A stretch of DNA of 64,000 nucleotides from assembly GCF_027922425.1 (NCBI RefSeq), contig NZ_BSFQ01000001.1, positions 186,001-250,000 of the forward strand. The letters are read 5' to 3'. A program made the translations under genes and the position numbers. This document shows positions 55,909 through 64,000 of the stretch, in pieces (position 1 is the stretch's first letter; every line of letters begins with the position of its first letter). The DNA comes from Pseudonocardia halophobica. Lineage in GTDB: Bacteria > Actinomycetota > Actinomycetes > Mycobacteriales > Pseudonocardiaceae. Under the pieces are notes generated by a model that was given only the letters and a program-made list of their open reading frames with translations, was not told the DNA's origin and ran no database searches.

Positions 55909-56592
55909 TCAGCGGGGTCGGATGACGATCTCGGGCAGGTGCGCGTCGGCGCCGGCGGTCACCGCGGCGAGGATCGCGGCGGCGACGCTCTCGGGCCGCA
56001 GGAACTTCGACCCGTCGTACTCCCCGCCTTCGTGCGCGACGACGGACCGCTGCATGTCGGTGTCGACGCGGCCGGGGTGCACGGAGGTCACCCGCAGGTC
56101 CGGCTCCTCTGCGCGCAGCGCGTCGGCGAAGGCGCGCAGCGCGAACTTGCTGGCGGCGTAGGAGCCCCAGCCGGCGCGGGCGGTGAGCCCCGAGCCGGAG
56201 TTGACCAGCACGACGTCGCCGCGGGCCGCCCGCAGCGCGGGCAGCAGCAGCCGGGTCAGCCCGGCCACCGCGACCACGTTCACCTCGAACTGGTGCCGCC
56301 AGGTGTCCGGCTCGGTCTCCTCGATCGTCCCGAGGAGACCGACGCCGGCGGAGTGCACCAGGACGTCGAGGCGCGGCAGGTCGAGCCCGGCCACGGCCGC
56401 GGCGACGGACCCGTCGTCCGTCAGCTCGACCGGCCAGGCCCGCGCGCCGTCGAGCTCGGCGGCGAGGGACTCGAGCGCCACCGCGTCGCGCCCGCCCAGC
56501 ACCAGGTCGTGCGTGGGGGCGAGGGCGCGGGCGACGGCGGCGCCGATCCCGCGGGAGGCACCGGTGACGAGGGCGAGCGGCCGGGAGTCCAC
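55909..56592 (-). CDS. SDR family oxidoreductase
   Basis: A 227-aa short-chain dehydrogenase. The nucleotide-binding motif is LVTGASRGIG, then HSAGVG, and the catalytic set is Ser (VNSGSGL), Tyr and Lys (SYAASK), with HPGRVDTDM following. The substrate is unknown. The GTG at 56592 (VDSRPLALVTG) has AGGG 8 bp upstream, and the in-frame GTG at 56601 overlaps that motif. It is transcribed between the NlpC/P60 gene and the HEPN pair on the same strand. Confidence 0.9.
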   Translation of the reverse strand: MDSRPLALVTGASRGIGAAVARALAPTHDLVLGGRDAVALESLAAELDGARAWPVELTDDGSVAAAVAGLDLPRLDVLVHSAGVGLLGTIEETEPDTWRHQFEVNVVAVAGLTRLLLPALRAARGDVVLVNSGSGLTARAGWGSYAASKFALRAFADALRAEEPDLRVTSVHPGRVDTDMQRSVVAHEGGEYDGSKFLRPESVAAAILAAVTAGADAHLPEIVIRPR

Positions 56593-56622
56593 GGCCGCCA
56601 CCCTAGATCGCGGACCGTCGGA

Positions 56623-57204
56623 TCAGACCCGGCGGGCGCCGCTGAACGGCATGGCGTTCAGCGAGCTGATCTTCACCGGCTGGCCGCTGGTGCTCGCGTG
56701 CACGACCTGGCCGTTGCCGATGTACATGGCGACGTGGCTGACCGGCTTGTAGAAGAACACCAGGTCACCGGGCTGCAAGCTGCCCTTGGACACCGGGGTG
56801 CCCACGCCCGACTGGGCGCGGCTGGTGCGCGGGATCGACACGCCGGCCTGCTTGAACGCGAAGCTGGTCAGGCCGGAGCAGTCGAACGCCGACGGGCCGG
56901 AGGCGCCGTAGCGGTAGGGCTTGCCGACCTGGGCGAGCGCCGTCGACAGCGCGGAGGCGCGCTTGGCGGCGGGCGAGAGGCCGGCCGAGGCGGCCTCGAC
57001 GGCCTGGGCGGGGGCGGTGAACGCGACCGTCCGGACCGCGGCCTCGACCGGGGCGGCGGGGGCGGCGGCGGGAGCGGCCGCGGTGACGGCCGGGGCCTCG
57101 GCGTCGGCCCCGGTGGAGGCGGGCGCCAGGGAGAAGAAGGCGGCCGCCGCGGCGGTGGCGGCGACCAGGGTGGAACGGAGCAGCGCAGGTTTGTGCTCGG
57201 GCAC
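56623..57204 (-). CDS. secreted NlpC/P60 peptidoglycan endopeptidase
   Basis: A 193-aa protein. The N-terminal signal peptide (LLRSTLVAATAAAAAFFSLA) is followed by an Ala/Pro-rich linker (35-75). The NlpC/P60 domain from about 85 has catalytic Cys109 (AFDCSG), His157 (SHVAMY) and His169 (VVHA). It would cleave D-Glu-diaminopimelate bonds in peptidoglycan. The GTG at 57204 gives a clean signal peptide. A long upstream region (57205-57673) precedes it. Confidence 0.88.
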   Translation of the reverse strand: MPEHKPALLRSTLVAATAAAAAFFSLAPASTGADAEAPAVTAAAPAAAPAAPVEAAVRTVAFTAPAQAVEAASAGLSPAAKRASALSTALAQVGKPYRYGASGPSAFDCSGLTSFAFKQAGVSIPRTSRAQSGVGTPVSKGSLQPGDLVFFYKPVSHVAMYIGNGQVVHASTSGQPVKISSLNAMPFSGARRV

Positions 57205-57673
57205 CGGTGTGCATCCTCGTGAATCGCACCGCCCCACGGCCGCCGGCGTGCGCTCGGGGGAGAGCGGGCAGCCGGTGCGACGGGTGCGGTGGGGAGTACT
57301 CCGGCCCTGCTGAGGGAGCTTGCTGGGAGCCCGGGCCGGCGACGCACCCGCCCGTGGGGGCGGTGACCTCGTGCCCGTCCTCCCGGGTGGAGGGCGGTGG
57401 CGCGAGGCCGCGAAGGAAATTACGAACGCATTAAGGTCGCCGCCATGACGCAGATTACATTTCCGCCCGGAAAATCGGGTGACCGTGCTCACCGAATTGG
57501 TGACACGTTCGGCGCAGTGCTGGCGTGATCAGCCCGTGATAGTGCGCTCAAACTCGTCGATGCAGGTGAGGCCGACTGAGCTTGGTCACGTGATGCTGTC
57601 GTGATGACTCCGTCCGGGTGAAACCATTTCCGGTTCGGAAGCTCCGCGAACATTTCCGGAAAGGAAGCAAAAA
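57205..57673. other. long leader/intergenic region upstream of the NlpC/P60 gene
   Basis: No gene is seen. Bases 57410-57670 are noticeably less GC-rich than the rest, with AAATTACGAACGCATTAAGG at about 57418. This could hold the promoter, leaving a ~200-nt leader. CATTTCCGG occurs twice, near 57627 and 57652. A cyclic-di-AMP (ydaO-type) riboswitch is common before such genes in actinobacteria, but I could not find its conserved segments here. Confidence 0.4.
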
Positions 57674-57710
57674 GGAACCCCGGCCGGAGACTGGCTCCGA
57701 CCGGGGTTCC
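57674..57710 (-). terminator. rho-independent terminator after ino1
   Basis: GGAACCCCGG-C-CGGAG pairs with CTCCG-A-CCGGGGTTCC around a short loop. On the minus strand the stem is followed immediately by TTTTTGCTT. It is the clearest intrinsic terminator in the window, 17 bp past the ino1 stop. Confidence 0.88.
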
Positions 57711-57726
57711 GACGAGGGGTGGAGGC

Positions 57727-58806
57727 TCAGCGCTCCCGCTCGCCCCGGATGAACTCCTCGACCGCGGTGCGGGCCTCGGAGTCGCTGTACTGCTCCGGCG
57801 GGGACTTCATGAAGTAGCTCGACGCGGAGAGGATGGGACCGCCGATCCCGCGGTCCTTCGCGATCTTCGCGGCGCGCACGGCGTCGATGATGATGCCCGC
57901 GGAGTTGGGCGAGTCCCAGACCTCGAGCTTGTACTCCAGGTTGAGCGGGACGTCGCCGAACGCGCGGCCCTCGAGCCGGACGTAGGCCCACTTGCGGTCG
58001 TCGAGCCAGGCGACGTAGTCCGACGGGCCGATGTGCACGTTGTCCTTGCCCATGTCCCGGTCGACCTGGCTGGTCACCGACTGGGTCTTGGACACCTTCT
58101 TCGACTCGAGCCGCTCCAGCTCCTTCATGTTCAGGAAGTCCATGTTCCCGCCCACGTTGAGCTGCATCGTGCGGTCGAGCTGCACGCCGCGGTCCTCGAA
58201 GAGCTTCGCCAGCACCCGGTGGGTGATCGTCGCGCCGACCTGGGACTTGATGTCGTCGCCGACGATCGGGACGCCCGCGTCGCGGAACTTCTGCGCCCAC
58301 ACCGGGTCCGAGGCGATGAACACCGGCAGGGCGTTCACGAACGCCACGTTCGCGTCGATCGCCGCCTGCGCGTAGAAGCGGTCGGCCGCCTCGCTGCCCA
58401 CCGGGAGGTAGGAGACGAGCACGTCCGCCTGCGTCTCGCGCAGGACCGCCGCGACGTCGACCGGCTCCTCGTCCGACTCGGTGATCGTCTCGCGGTAGAA
58501 GCGGCCCAGCCCGTCGAGGGTGTGGCCGCGCTGCACCGGGACGCCGAGCGGCGGCACGTCGGCGATCTTGATGGTGTTGTTCTCGCTGGCCGTGATGGCC
58601 TCCGAGAGATCGCGGCCGACCTTCTTCGCGTCGACGTCGAACGCGGCGACGAACTTCACGTCGCGCACGTGGTAGCCGCCGAAGTCGACGTGCATCAGGC
58701 CGGGGACGCGGGCGACCGGGTCGGCGTCCGCGTAGTACTGGACGCCCTGGACCAGCGACGCCGCGCAGTTGCCGACGCCGACGACGGCGACTCGCACCTC
58801 ACTCAT
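57727..58806 (-). CDS. ino1: inositol-3-phosphate synthase
   Basis: A 359-aa NAD-dependent synthase. The Rossmann motif is [20 protein letters not shown]. Central segments are [20 protein letters not shown] and [17 protein letters not shown], with the C-terminal [20 protein letters not shown]. It converts glucose-6-phosphate to myo-inositol-3-phosphate for phosphatidylinositol, mannosylated lipids and mycothiol. Downstream of padR by 30 bp in the same direction, so probably one operon. It ends in a strong terminator. Confidence 0.96.
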   Translation of the reverse strand: MSEVRVAVVGVGNCAASLVQGVQYYADADPVARVPGLMHVDFGGYHVRDVKFVAAFDVDAKKVGRDLSEAITASENNTIKIADVPPLGVPVQRGHTLDGLGRFYRETITESDEEPVDVAAVLRETQADVLVSYLPVGSEAADRFYAQAAIDANVAFVNALPVFIASDPVWAQKFRDAGVPIVGDDIKSQVGATITHRVLAKLFEDRGVQLDRTMQLNVGGNMDFLNMKELERLESKKVSKTQSVTSQVDRDMGKDNVHIGPSDYVAWLDDRKWAYVRLEGRAFGDVPLNLEYKLEVWDSPNSAGIIIDAVRAAKIAKDRGIGGPILSASSYFMKSPPEQYSDSEARTAVEEFIRGERER

Positions 58807-58836
58807 GCCGGCTCTCCTTCTTTCTCCGTCGGGACT

Positions 58837-59415
58837 TCAGGCCTCGGGAAGGCCTCGTGGACCGGCCTCGTCGCCGGGGTGACGCTCCCGCTCGATGAGC
58901 TCGTTCAGCCACCGCACCTCGCGCTCGGTGGTGTCCAGCCCGAGCTCGTGCAGCTCGCGGGTGTACCGGTCGATCTGCTCGCCGGCCCTGGCGAGCGCCG
59001 CGCGCAACCCCTCGCGGCGCTCCTCGACCGCCCGGCGCCTGCCCTCCAGGATCCGCATCCGGGTCTCGGCCGGGGTGCGGGAGAAGAACGCCAGGTGGAC
59101 GCCGAAGCTCTCGTCGTCCCACGTCTGGGGGCCGGACTCGGCCAGCAGCTCGGCGAACCGCTCCTTGCCGTCGGCGGTGATCCGGTAGACGCGCCGGGCG
59201 CGCCGGGACCAGCCGCCGCCCGTCGCCGGGGGGCTCCCGGACCGGTCGGGATCCTCGACGATGAGGCCCGCGCGGACGAGCCTGCGCAGCGCCGGGTAGA
59301 GCGAGCCGTAGGAGAAGACGCGGAACCCGCCGAGCCGCAGCCCGAGCTGTTTGCGCAGCTCGTAGCCGTGCATCGGGGCTTCCAGCAGCAGCCCGAGGAT
59401 GGCGAACTCGAGCAT
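58837..59415 (-). CDS. PadR-family transcriptional regulator
   Basis: A 192-aa regulator. The PadR winged helix is MLEFAILGLLLEAPMHGYEL, RKQLGLRLGGFRVFSYGSLY, PALRRLVRAGLIVED and RRVYRITADGKERFAEL. The C-terminal Vir-like helices come last (RRRAVEERREGLRAALARAG). The ATG at 59415 has GGGAGG 5 bp upstream. It precedes ino1 as in mycobacteria. An inverted repeat lies at 59481-59493 in its promoter region, suggesting autoregulation. Confidence 0.92.
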   Translation of the reverse strand: MLEFAILGLLLEAPMHGYELRKQLGLRLGGFRVFSYGSLYPALRRLVRAGLIVEDPDRSGSPPATGGGWSRRARRVYRITADGKERFAELLAESGPQTWDDESFGVHLAFFSRTPAETRMRILEGRRRAVEERREGLRAALARAGEQIDRYTRELHELGLDTTEREVRWLNELIERERHPGDEAGPRGLPEA

Positions 59416-59477
59416 CCGCCTCCCTTCCCCCACGTGCCGCCCGGGGACCCCGATGTCCCCGGCGATCGGTCGGATCA

Positions 59478-59493
59478 CTATATCGGCTCGATA
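59478..59493 (-). promoter_or_regulatory. PadR promoter/operator candidate
   Basis: TATCG-GCT-CGATA is a 13-bp inverted repeat at 59481-59493. On the minus strand TATAGT overlaps its edge and is a good -10 box about 65 bp upstream of the padR start. Overlap of operator and promoter fits autorepression of the padR-ino1 unit. Confidence 0.5.
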
Positions 59494-59611
59494 CATCCGC
59501 GTGCAGTGCCGAGATTCCGGTCACGCTCCCGACCTGCGGGTGCGCCCGGCGGTCCCGCCCGTCCGGGCGGTTCGGGAACCGCACGGGCGGGTGGCTGAGT
59601 ACCCTGGTCGG

Positions 59612-60016
59612 GTGCTCACCCCGCGACAGGTCGTCGACTACGCGTTGCAGCGCCGTGCGCTGCTCGCGGACGTCTACGCCGGTCGGGTGGGAACCGCGGA
59701 GGTCTGTGACGCGAGCCCGTACCTGTTGCGGGCCGCTCGGTTCCACGGCCGGCCCACGCAGCAGCAGTGCCCGGTGTGCCGCAAGGAGCGGCTGACCCAC
59801 GTGTGGTGGGTGTTCGGCGAGGAGCTGCGCCAGGTGTCCGGCTCGGCCCGCGACCCGGATGAGGTCGAGGAGCTGGCGGCCCGGCACGGCGAGTTCTCCG
59901 TCTACCTCGTGGAGGTCTGCCGCACGTGCAGCTGGAACCATCTGGTCCAATCGTCGGTGCTGGGCACCGGTGCCCGGCCCGACCGCCCGCGTCGCCGGAG
60001 GACCGCCGCCGAGTGA
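59612..60016 (+). CDS. DUF5318 zinc-ribbon-like protein
   Basis: A 134-aa protein. It has VVDYALQRRALLADVYAGRV, a zinc-ribbon-like pair CPVCRKERLTHVWWVFGEEL and VCRTCSWNHL, then a basic tail. DUF5318 is actinobacterial, of unknown function, and regularly lies directly upstream of ponA, as here. The GTG start at 59612 fits the family N-terminus. Two CxxC motifs suggest one structural zinc. Confidence 0.85.
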   Translation: MLTPRQVVDYALQRRALLADVYAGRVGTAEVCDASPYLLRAARFHGRPTQQQCPVCRKERLTHVWWVFGEELRQVSGSARDPDEVEELAARHGEFSVYLVEVCRTCSWNHLVQSSVLGTGARPDRPRRRRTAAE

Positions 60017-60130
60017 CCACCTCCGCCCGATGAGCCCCGACCCCGTGAGCCGTACAGCGCCTGCACCCCACGCCCCAGCCCGGTCCGCCCCTGCTCCCCG
60101 CCGGCGGACCGGAGAAGCACGGAGCCCGCG

Positions 60131-62683
60131 GTGACCGATCAACGCAGCGACCGACCCGCAGCCGGCGGCCCGCCGCCCCGGCCCGGAGTCCCGGACGTCT
60201 GGGACATCCGCCCCACACAGGGCCCCCCGCCACCCGGCGCGGGGCCCTGGCGCGGTCGCGCGTCCCGGTCCGGTCCGCCGCAGCAGGGTCCGCACCAGGG
60301 CCCGCCGCCCGGCCCGCCGCAGGGTCCGCCGCCCGGGGCGCGTCCGGGTCCGCCCGCGCAGCAGGGGCCCTACGGCCCGCCGAACCGGCCGATGCCGCAG
60401 CGCGTCGGGCCGGGGCCCCAGGGTCCGCAGGGTCCGCCGATGTCCGGCCCGCCGCCCCTGCTGACCCACGACCCGAGCACGTCCGGCCCCGACGACCGGC
60501 CGACCTCGCTCGCCCTGGCCGACCCGCCCGGTCCCCCGCCGCGGCGGCCCGGCACCGGCGGGGGCGGCGACGGCGACGGCGGTGGTCGCCGGCCCGGAGG
60601 ACGGAAGCAGCTCGTGCGCAGGATCGTGCTGTGGAGCCTGGCGGCCCTGATCGTCGGGCCGTTCCTGGCGTTCGCCATCGGCTGGGTGGCGTTCAAGGTG
60701 CCCAGCGCCGACGACGTCGCCAACACCCAGGTGGCCACGTTCACCTTCGCCGACGGCAGCCCGCTGGCCACGGTCCGGCCCAACAACATCAACCGGGTCA
60801 ACGTCACCCTCGACCAGGTGCCCGAGCCGGTGCAGCACGCCGTGCTCTCCGCCGAGGACCGCTCGTTCTTCTCGAACCCGGGCTTCGACATCTCCGGCAT
60901 CGGCCGGGCGGTGTGGAGCCAGCTGACCGGCGGCATCGGCGGCGGATCCACGATCACCCAGCAGTACATCAAGGTGACCACCGGCCAGGACCAGTTCTCG
61001 CTCTGGCGCAAGTACAAGGAGATCGTGCTCGCCGCGAAGATCTCCAAGGAGCAGACCAAGCAGGAGATCCTCGAGAACTACCTCAACGCGATCTACCTGG
61101 GTCGCGGTGCCTACGGCATCCAGGCCGCCAGCCAGGCGTACTTCGGCAAGGACGTCCAGCAGCTGAACGCCTCCGAGGGGGCGATGCTCGCCGGGCTGAT
61201 CCAGTCGCCGTCGCGCTGGGACCCGGCGAAGAACGAGGACAAGTCCCGCGAGCGGTGGAACTTCGTGCTCGACGGCGAGGTCCAGATGGGCTGGATGACC
61301 CAGGCCGAGCGGGCACAGCAGCAGTACCCGCAGTGGGTGCCGCCGTCGTCGGCCGAGGGCGGCATCCCCGGGGACGCCAACGGCCACATCTACAACCAGG
61401 TCCGCGCCGAGCTGGAGCAGAACGGGATCTCCGAGGCGGAGATCAACACCGAGGGCCTGACCGTGCAGACCACGATCGACCCGGACAAGCAGAAGGACGC
61501 CGTCGACGCGGCCAACCAGGTGCTGAAGGGCCAGCCGGACAACCTGCGCACGGCGTTGGTGTCGGTCGACCCGAAGACCGGCGCCGTACTCGCCTACTTC
61601 GGCGGCAACGACGGCGTCGGCCTCGACTACGCGCAGGCCTCCAAGCAGCCCGGGTCGTCCTTCAAGCCGTTCGTGCTGGCCGCGGCCCTGCAGCAGCCGG
61701 ACCCGATCGGCCTGGGCACGCAGTACGACGGCTCCTCGCCGCAGACCCTGGCCGGCCAGAAGGTGTCCAACTCCGAGGGCGTGAGCTGCGGCCGGTGCTC
61801 GGTCAAGACGGCGATGACGCAGTCGATCAACACCGTCTTCTACAAGATGGCGCTCGACATCGGCCCGCAGAAGGTGGCCGACGCGGCGATCAAGGCGGGC
61901 ATCCCGGCCGCGCCGCTGGCCAACCCGACCGGCGGCATCTCGCTCGGCGACAAGAACGTCACCACCGAGAACATGGCGGCGGCCTTCGCCACCTTCGCGG
62001 CGGACGGCGTCGCCCGGCAGCCGTACCTCGTCGCGAAGGTGACCACCAGCGACGGCCGGGTCATCTACGACCACGGCGCCGGCTCCTCCGCCGGGACCCA
62101 GGCCTTCAGCCAGCAGGTCGCGCGCAACGTCACGGAGTCGATGACGGACGTGGCGAGCTCGTCGCGGATCGGGCTGCGGGACGGCCGCCCGGTCGCCGCC
62201 AAGACCGGCACCGTGCAGAGCAGCATCGAGGGCCAGAACAACGACGCCTGGACCGTCGGCTACACCCCGCAGATCGCCACCGCGGTGTGGGTCGGCACCG
62301 ACGACAACTCGCCGATCAAGAACTCGGCCGGCCGGCCGGTCTACGGGCGCATGCTGCCCGGCTCGATCTGGCAGCAGTACATGTCCGACGCGCTGCGCGG
62401 GACGGACGTCGAGCCGTGGTCCAAGTTCACGCCGATCGGGCAGGCCCCGGTCTCCGACTACGCCGGCCAGTCCCCCGCGCCCACGCGGTCCGCCGGCTCG
62501 AACGACGACGGCGAGGACGGCCAGCAGCCGCGCAACCGCGACAGCGGGGACAACGGCGACAGCGGGAACAGCGGCAACGGCAACTCCGGCCGCGGCAACA
62601 ACGGCAACGGCAACGGGAACGGCGGCGACTCCGGGGACAGCGGCGACTCCGGGGACAGCGGCGACAGCGGCGGCGACGGCTAG
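60131..62683 (+). CDS. ponA: bifunctional penicillin-binding protein (PonA1-type)
   Basis: An 850-aa class A PBP. A Pro/Gln/Gly-rich cytoplasmic tail (1-158) precedes the transmembrane helix (about 164-186). The GT51 transglycosylase domain has catalytic Glu241 in LSAEDRSFFSNPGFDI and GGSTITQQYIK. The transpeptidase domain has Ser509 in SSFK, SIN (TQSINTVFY) and KTGT. The C-terminus is a Ser/Asp/Asn/Gly repeat. It polymerises and crosslinks peptidoglycan. The GTG at 60131 follows the DUF5318 stop by 114 bp. The stop abuts the next gene's GTG. Confidence 0.95.
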   Translation: MTDQRSDRPAAGGPPPRPGVPDVWDIRPTQGPPPPGAGPWRGRASRSGPPQQGPHQGPPPGPPQGPPPGARPGPPAQQGPYGPPNRPMPQRVGPGPQGPQGPPMSGPPPLLTHDPSTSGPDDRPTSLALADPPGPPPRRPGTGGGGDGDGGGRRPGGRKQLVRRIVLWSLAALIVGPFLAFAIGWVAFKVPSADDVANTQVATFTFADGSPLATVRPNNINRVNVTLDQVPEPVQHAVLSAEDRSFFSNPGFDISGIGRAVWSQLTGGIGGGSTITQQYIKVTTGQDQFSLWRKYKEIVLAAKISKEQTKQEILENYLNAIYLGRGAYGIQAASQAYFGKDVQQLNASEGAMLAGLIQSPSRWDPAKNEDKSRERWNFVLDGEVQMGWMTQAERAQQQYPQWVPPSSAEGGIPGDANGHIYNQVRAELEQNGISEAEINTEGLTVQTTIDPDKQKDAVDAANQVLKGQPDNLRTALVSVDPKTGAVLAYFGGNDGVGLDYAQASKQPGSSFKPFVLAAALQQPDPIGLGTQYDGSSPQTLAGQKVSNSEGVSCGRCSVKTAMTQSINTVFYKMALDIGPQKVADAAIKAGIPAAPLANPTGGISLGDKNVTTENMAAAFATFAADGVARQPYLVAKVTTSDGRVIYDHGAGSSAGTQAFSQQVARNVTESMTDVASSSRIGLRDGRPVAAKTGTVQSSIEGQNNDAWTVGYTPQIATAVWVGTDDNSPIKNSAGRPVYGRMLPGSIWQQYMSDALRGTDVEPWSKFTPIGQAPVSDYAGQSPAPTRSAGSNDDGEDGQQPRNRDSGDNGDSGNSGNGNSGRGNNGNGNGNGGDSGDSGDSGDSGDSGGDG

Positions 62684-64000
62684 GTGACGCCGCGGCCGGT
62701 CGCCCCCGAGGACACCCGGTCCTCCGCGGCCCGGCGGCCGACGCGCCGGCCCGAGCCGCCGCGCGGACCCGCACGGGTGATCCCGACATGGACCGAGCCG
62801 CTGGTCGCCGCCGCGAGCCGGGTCGTCGGCGGGCCGCTCGGCCGGCACGCCCTCGTGGGCCGCGCCGCGTTCTGGACCCCGCTGCGGGTGGTGCTGCTGC
62901 TCGCGGTGGTCACGCTCGCCCTCGGTTGGCTCGGCAAGTCGCCCTGCCTGCAGCAGTACCGCACGGACGACGGGCAGCTGGCGCTCGACTGGCAGAACAA
63001 CCGCCAGTACGTCGCCATGTGCTACTCGGACACGGTCCCGCTCTACGCCATCGAGCGGCTCGACGACCCCTCGGCGGTGCCCTACCGGGACTCGTGGACC
63101 GACTCCCCCTCGGGCGGCGTCGCGCAGACGCGGTACATGGAGTATCCGGTGCTCACCGGCTTCTACCAGTGGGCGGCGGCGCGGCTGACGGACGGGTGGC
63201 AGGCCGCGGCCGCGGTGCTCCCGCTGCCGACGGCGCTCCCGGTCGTCGTGTACTTCGACCTCGTCGCGTTCGGGCTGGCCCTCGCCTGGATCGTCGCGGT
63301 GTGGGCCGTGGTCCGGCTGCGGCCCGACCGGCCGTGGGACGGTGCGCTGGTCGCGATCTCCCCGCTCGTCGCCGTGCACGCCTTCACCAACTTCGACGCG
63401 CTCGCCGTCGCGGCGGCCTGCGCCGGGCTCCTCGCGGTCGCCCGGCGCCGGCCGGTCCTCGGCGGGGTGCTGCTCGGGCTCGGCGGTGCGGCCAAGCTCT
63501 ACCCGCTGCTCCTGCTGCTGCCGGTGCTGCTCGTCGCCGCCCGGCGCCGCGAGCTCGGCACCGCGTGGCGGACGATCGGCGCCGCCGTCGTCACGTGGCT
63601 GGCGGTGAACCTGCCGGTCGCCCTGGCCTGGCCCACGGGCTGGTGGGAGTTCTTCCGGCTCAACCGGACACGCCCCGCCGACCCCGACTCGCTCTACTAC
63701 GCGCTCTCGTACTTCACGGGCTGGAGCGGGTTCGACGGCCCGCTGCACGCCGACCAGGCGCCGAACACGCTCAACGCCGTCACCGCCGCCCTGCTCGTGA
63801 TCGCCTGCGCCGGCCTGGTCGTGCTGGCCGCCAAGGCACCCCGGCCGCCGCGGCTCGCGTCCCTGGCGTTCCTGATCGTCGCCGCGTTCCTGCTGGCCAA
63901 CAAGGTGTGGAGCCCGCAGTACTCGCTCTGGCTGGTGCCGCTGGCCGTGCTCGCGCTGCCGCGCTGGCGGCTGCTGCTCGCGTGGATGGTCGTCGACGCC
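62684..64000 (+). CDS. GT87/DUF2029-type polyprenyl-phosphate mannosyltransferase-like membrane protein (truncated by window)
   Basis: The open frame runs from GTG 62684, directly after the ponA TAG, to the window end (439 codons, no stop). It has multiple hydrophobic helices. An extracytoplasmic loop carries [40 protein letters not shown] and [13 protein letters not shown]. The family's [19 protein letters not shown] and [20 protein letters not shown] appear near the end. Such GT-C enzymes use polyprenyl-phosphate mannose for lipoglycan synthesis. The position after ponA matches mycobacterial Rv0051. Substrate inferred. Confidence 0.85.
   Translation, partial: MTPRPVAPEDTRSSAARRPTRRPEPPRGPARVIPTWTEPLVAAASRVVGGPLGRHALVGRAAFWTPLRVVLLLAVVTLALGWLGKSPCLQQYRTDDGQLALDWQNNRQYVAMCYSDTVPLYAIERLDDPSAVPYRDSWTDSPSGGVAQTRYMEYPVLTGFYQWAAARLTDGWQAAAAVLPLPTALPVVVYFDLVAFGLALAWIVAVWAVVRLRPDRPWDGALVAISPLVAVHAFTNFDALAVAAACAGLLAVARRRPVLGGVLLGLGGAAKLYPLLLLLPVLLVAARRRELGTAWRTIGAAVVTWLAVNLPVALAWPTGWWEFFRLNRTRPADPDSLYYALSYFTGWSGFDGPLHADQAPNTLNAVTAALLVIACAGLVVLAAKAPRPPRLASLAFLIVAAFLLANKVWSPQYSLWLVPLAVLALPRWRLLLAWMVVDA

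Noticed and set aside
57205..57540. Cyclic-di-AMP riboswitch upstream of the NlpC/P60 gene
   Set aside because: The expected conserved G-rich and CCGAACC-type segments could not be found on the transcribed strand.
57583..57598. TCACGTGA near 57588 as another parS
   Set aside because: It has the CACGTG core but the flanking GTTY/RAAC arms are absent.
58799..63748. Long minus-strand open frame (about 1650 codons) opposite ponA and the GT87 gene
   Set aside because: Same artefact: low-complexity translation antisense to well-supported genes with clear PBP and GT motifs.

Overview
The window is high-GC actinobacterial chromosomal DNA covering the replication origin. From about 14.2 kb to the right end, gene order follows the conserved actinobacterial origin neighbourhood: gyrA-gyrB-DUF721-recF-gnd-dnaN-oriC-dnaA-rpmH-rnpA-yidD-yidC-khpB-rsmG-parA-parB, then cwlM-trxA-trxB-anti-sigma-sigM-pseudokinase-DUF6049-NUDIX-pcnA, then MFS-algH-SdpI-leuS and ino1-padR-DUF5318-ponA-GT87. 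GTG starts are common, tRNA-Ala encodes its CCA, and the protein families fit a Pseudonocardiales member (Pseudonocardia-like). That placement is inferred from gene order and protein sequence, not from a search.

Left part (1-14.2 kb): accessory DNA. It opens with a partial AraC regulator, a SnoaL/SDR pair and a divergent HxlR regulator. Two partial copies of the tRNA-Ala 3' half (2059-2099 and 11981-12027) lie on the same strand as the intact tRNA-Ala at 14191-14266. This is the pattern left by elements integrating one after another into the 3' end of a tRNA gene. No integrase remains. The outer segment holds a tightly coupled operon for an aniline-dioxygenase-like pathway: Rieske alpha and beta subunits, a novel 97-aa coiled-coil protein, a glutamine amidotransferase-like protein and a glutamine-synthetase-like gamma-glutamylanilide synthase. 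A divergent FadR-type GntR regulator faces it. The same segment holds a CGNR regulator, an epoxide hydrolase and several decaying genes. The inner segment holds a protein with four cold-shock domains and a DUF433/DUF5615 toxin-antitoxin pair whose toxin is broken.

Centre (14.2-37 kb): tRNA-Ala, a tiny DLW-39 protein, tRNA-Ile, DUF3566, then the replication and segregation core. The 1.26-kb gene-free stretch between dnaN and dnaA is the likely oriC. At least five parS-like ParB sites cluster around parAB and one more lies inside leuS. Ribosomal protein L34, RNase P protein, YidD, YidC and KhpB form the usual operon divergent from dnaA.

Right part (37-64 kb): cell-envelope and redox genes. CwlM, thioredoxin/thioredoxin reductase, SigM and its anti-sigma factor, a MurJ-associated pseudokinase without an adjacent murJ, and DUF6049 precede CCA-adding enzyme and leuS. 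Downstream of leuS is an unusual UPF0158-nucleotidyltransferase fusion coupled to a HEPN-like gene. Inositol-phosphate synthase, a PadR regulator, the bifunctional penicillin-binding protein and a truncated GT87 mannosyltransferase-like membrane protein close the window.
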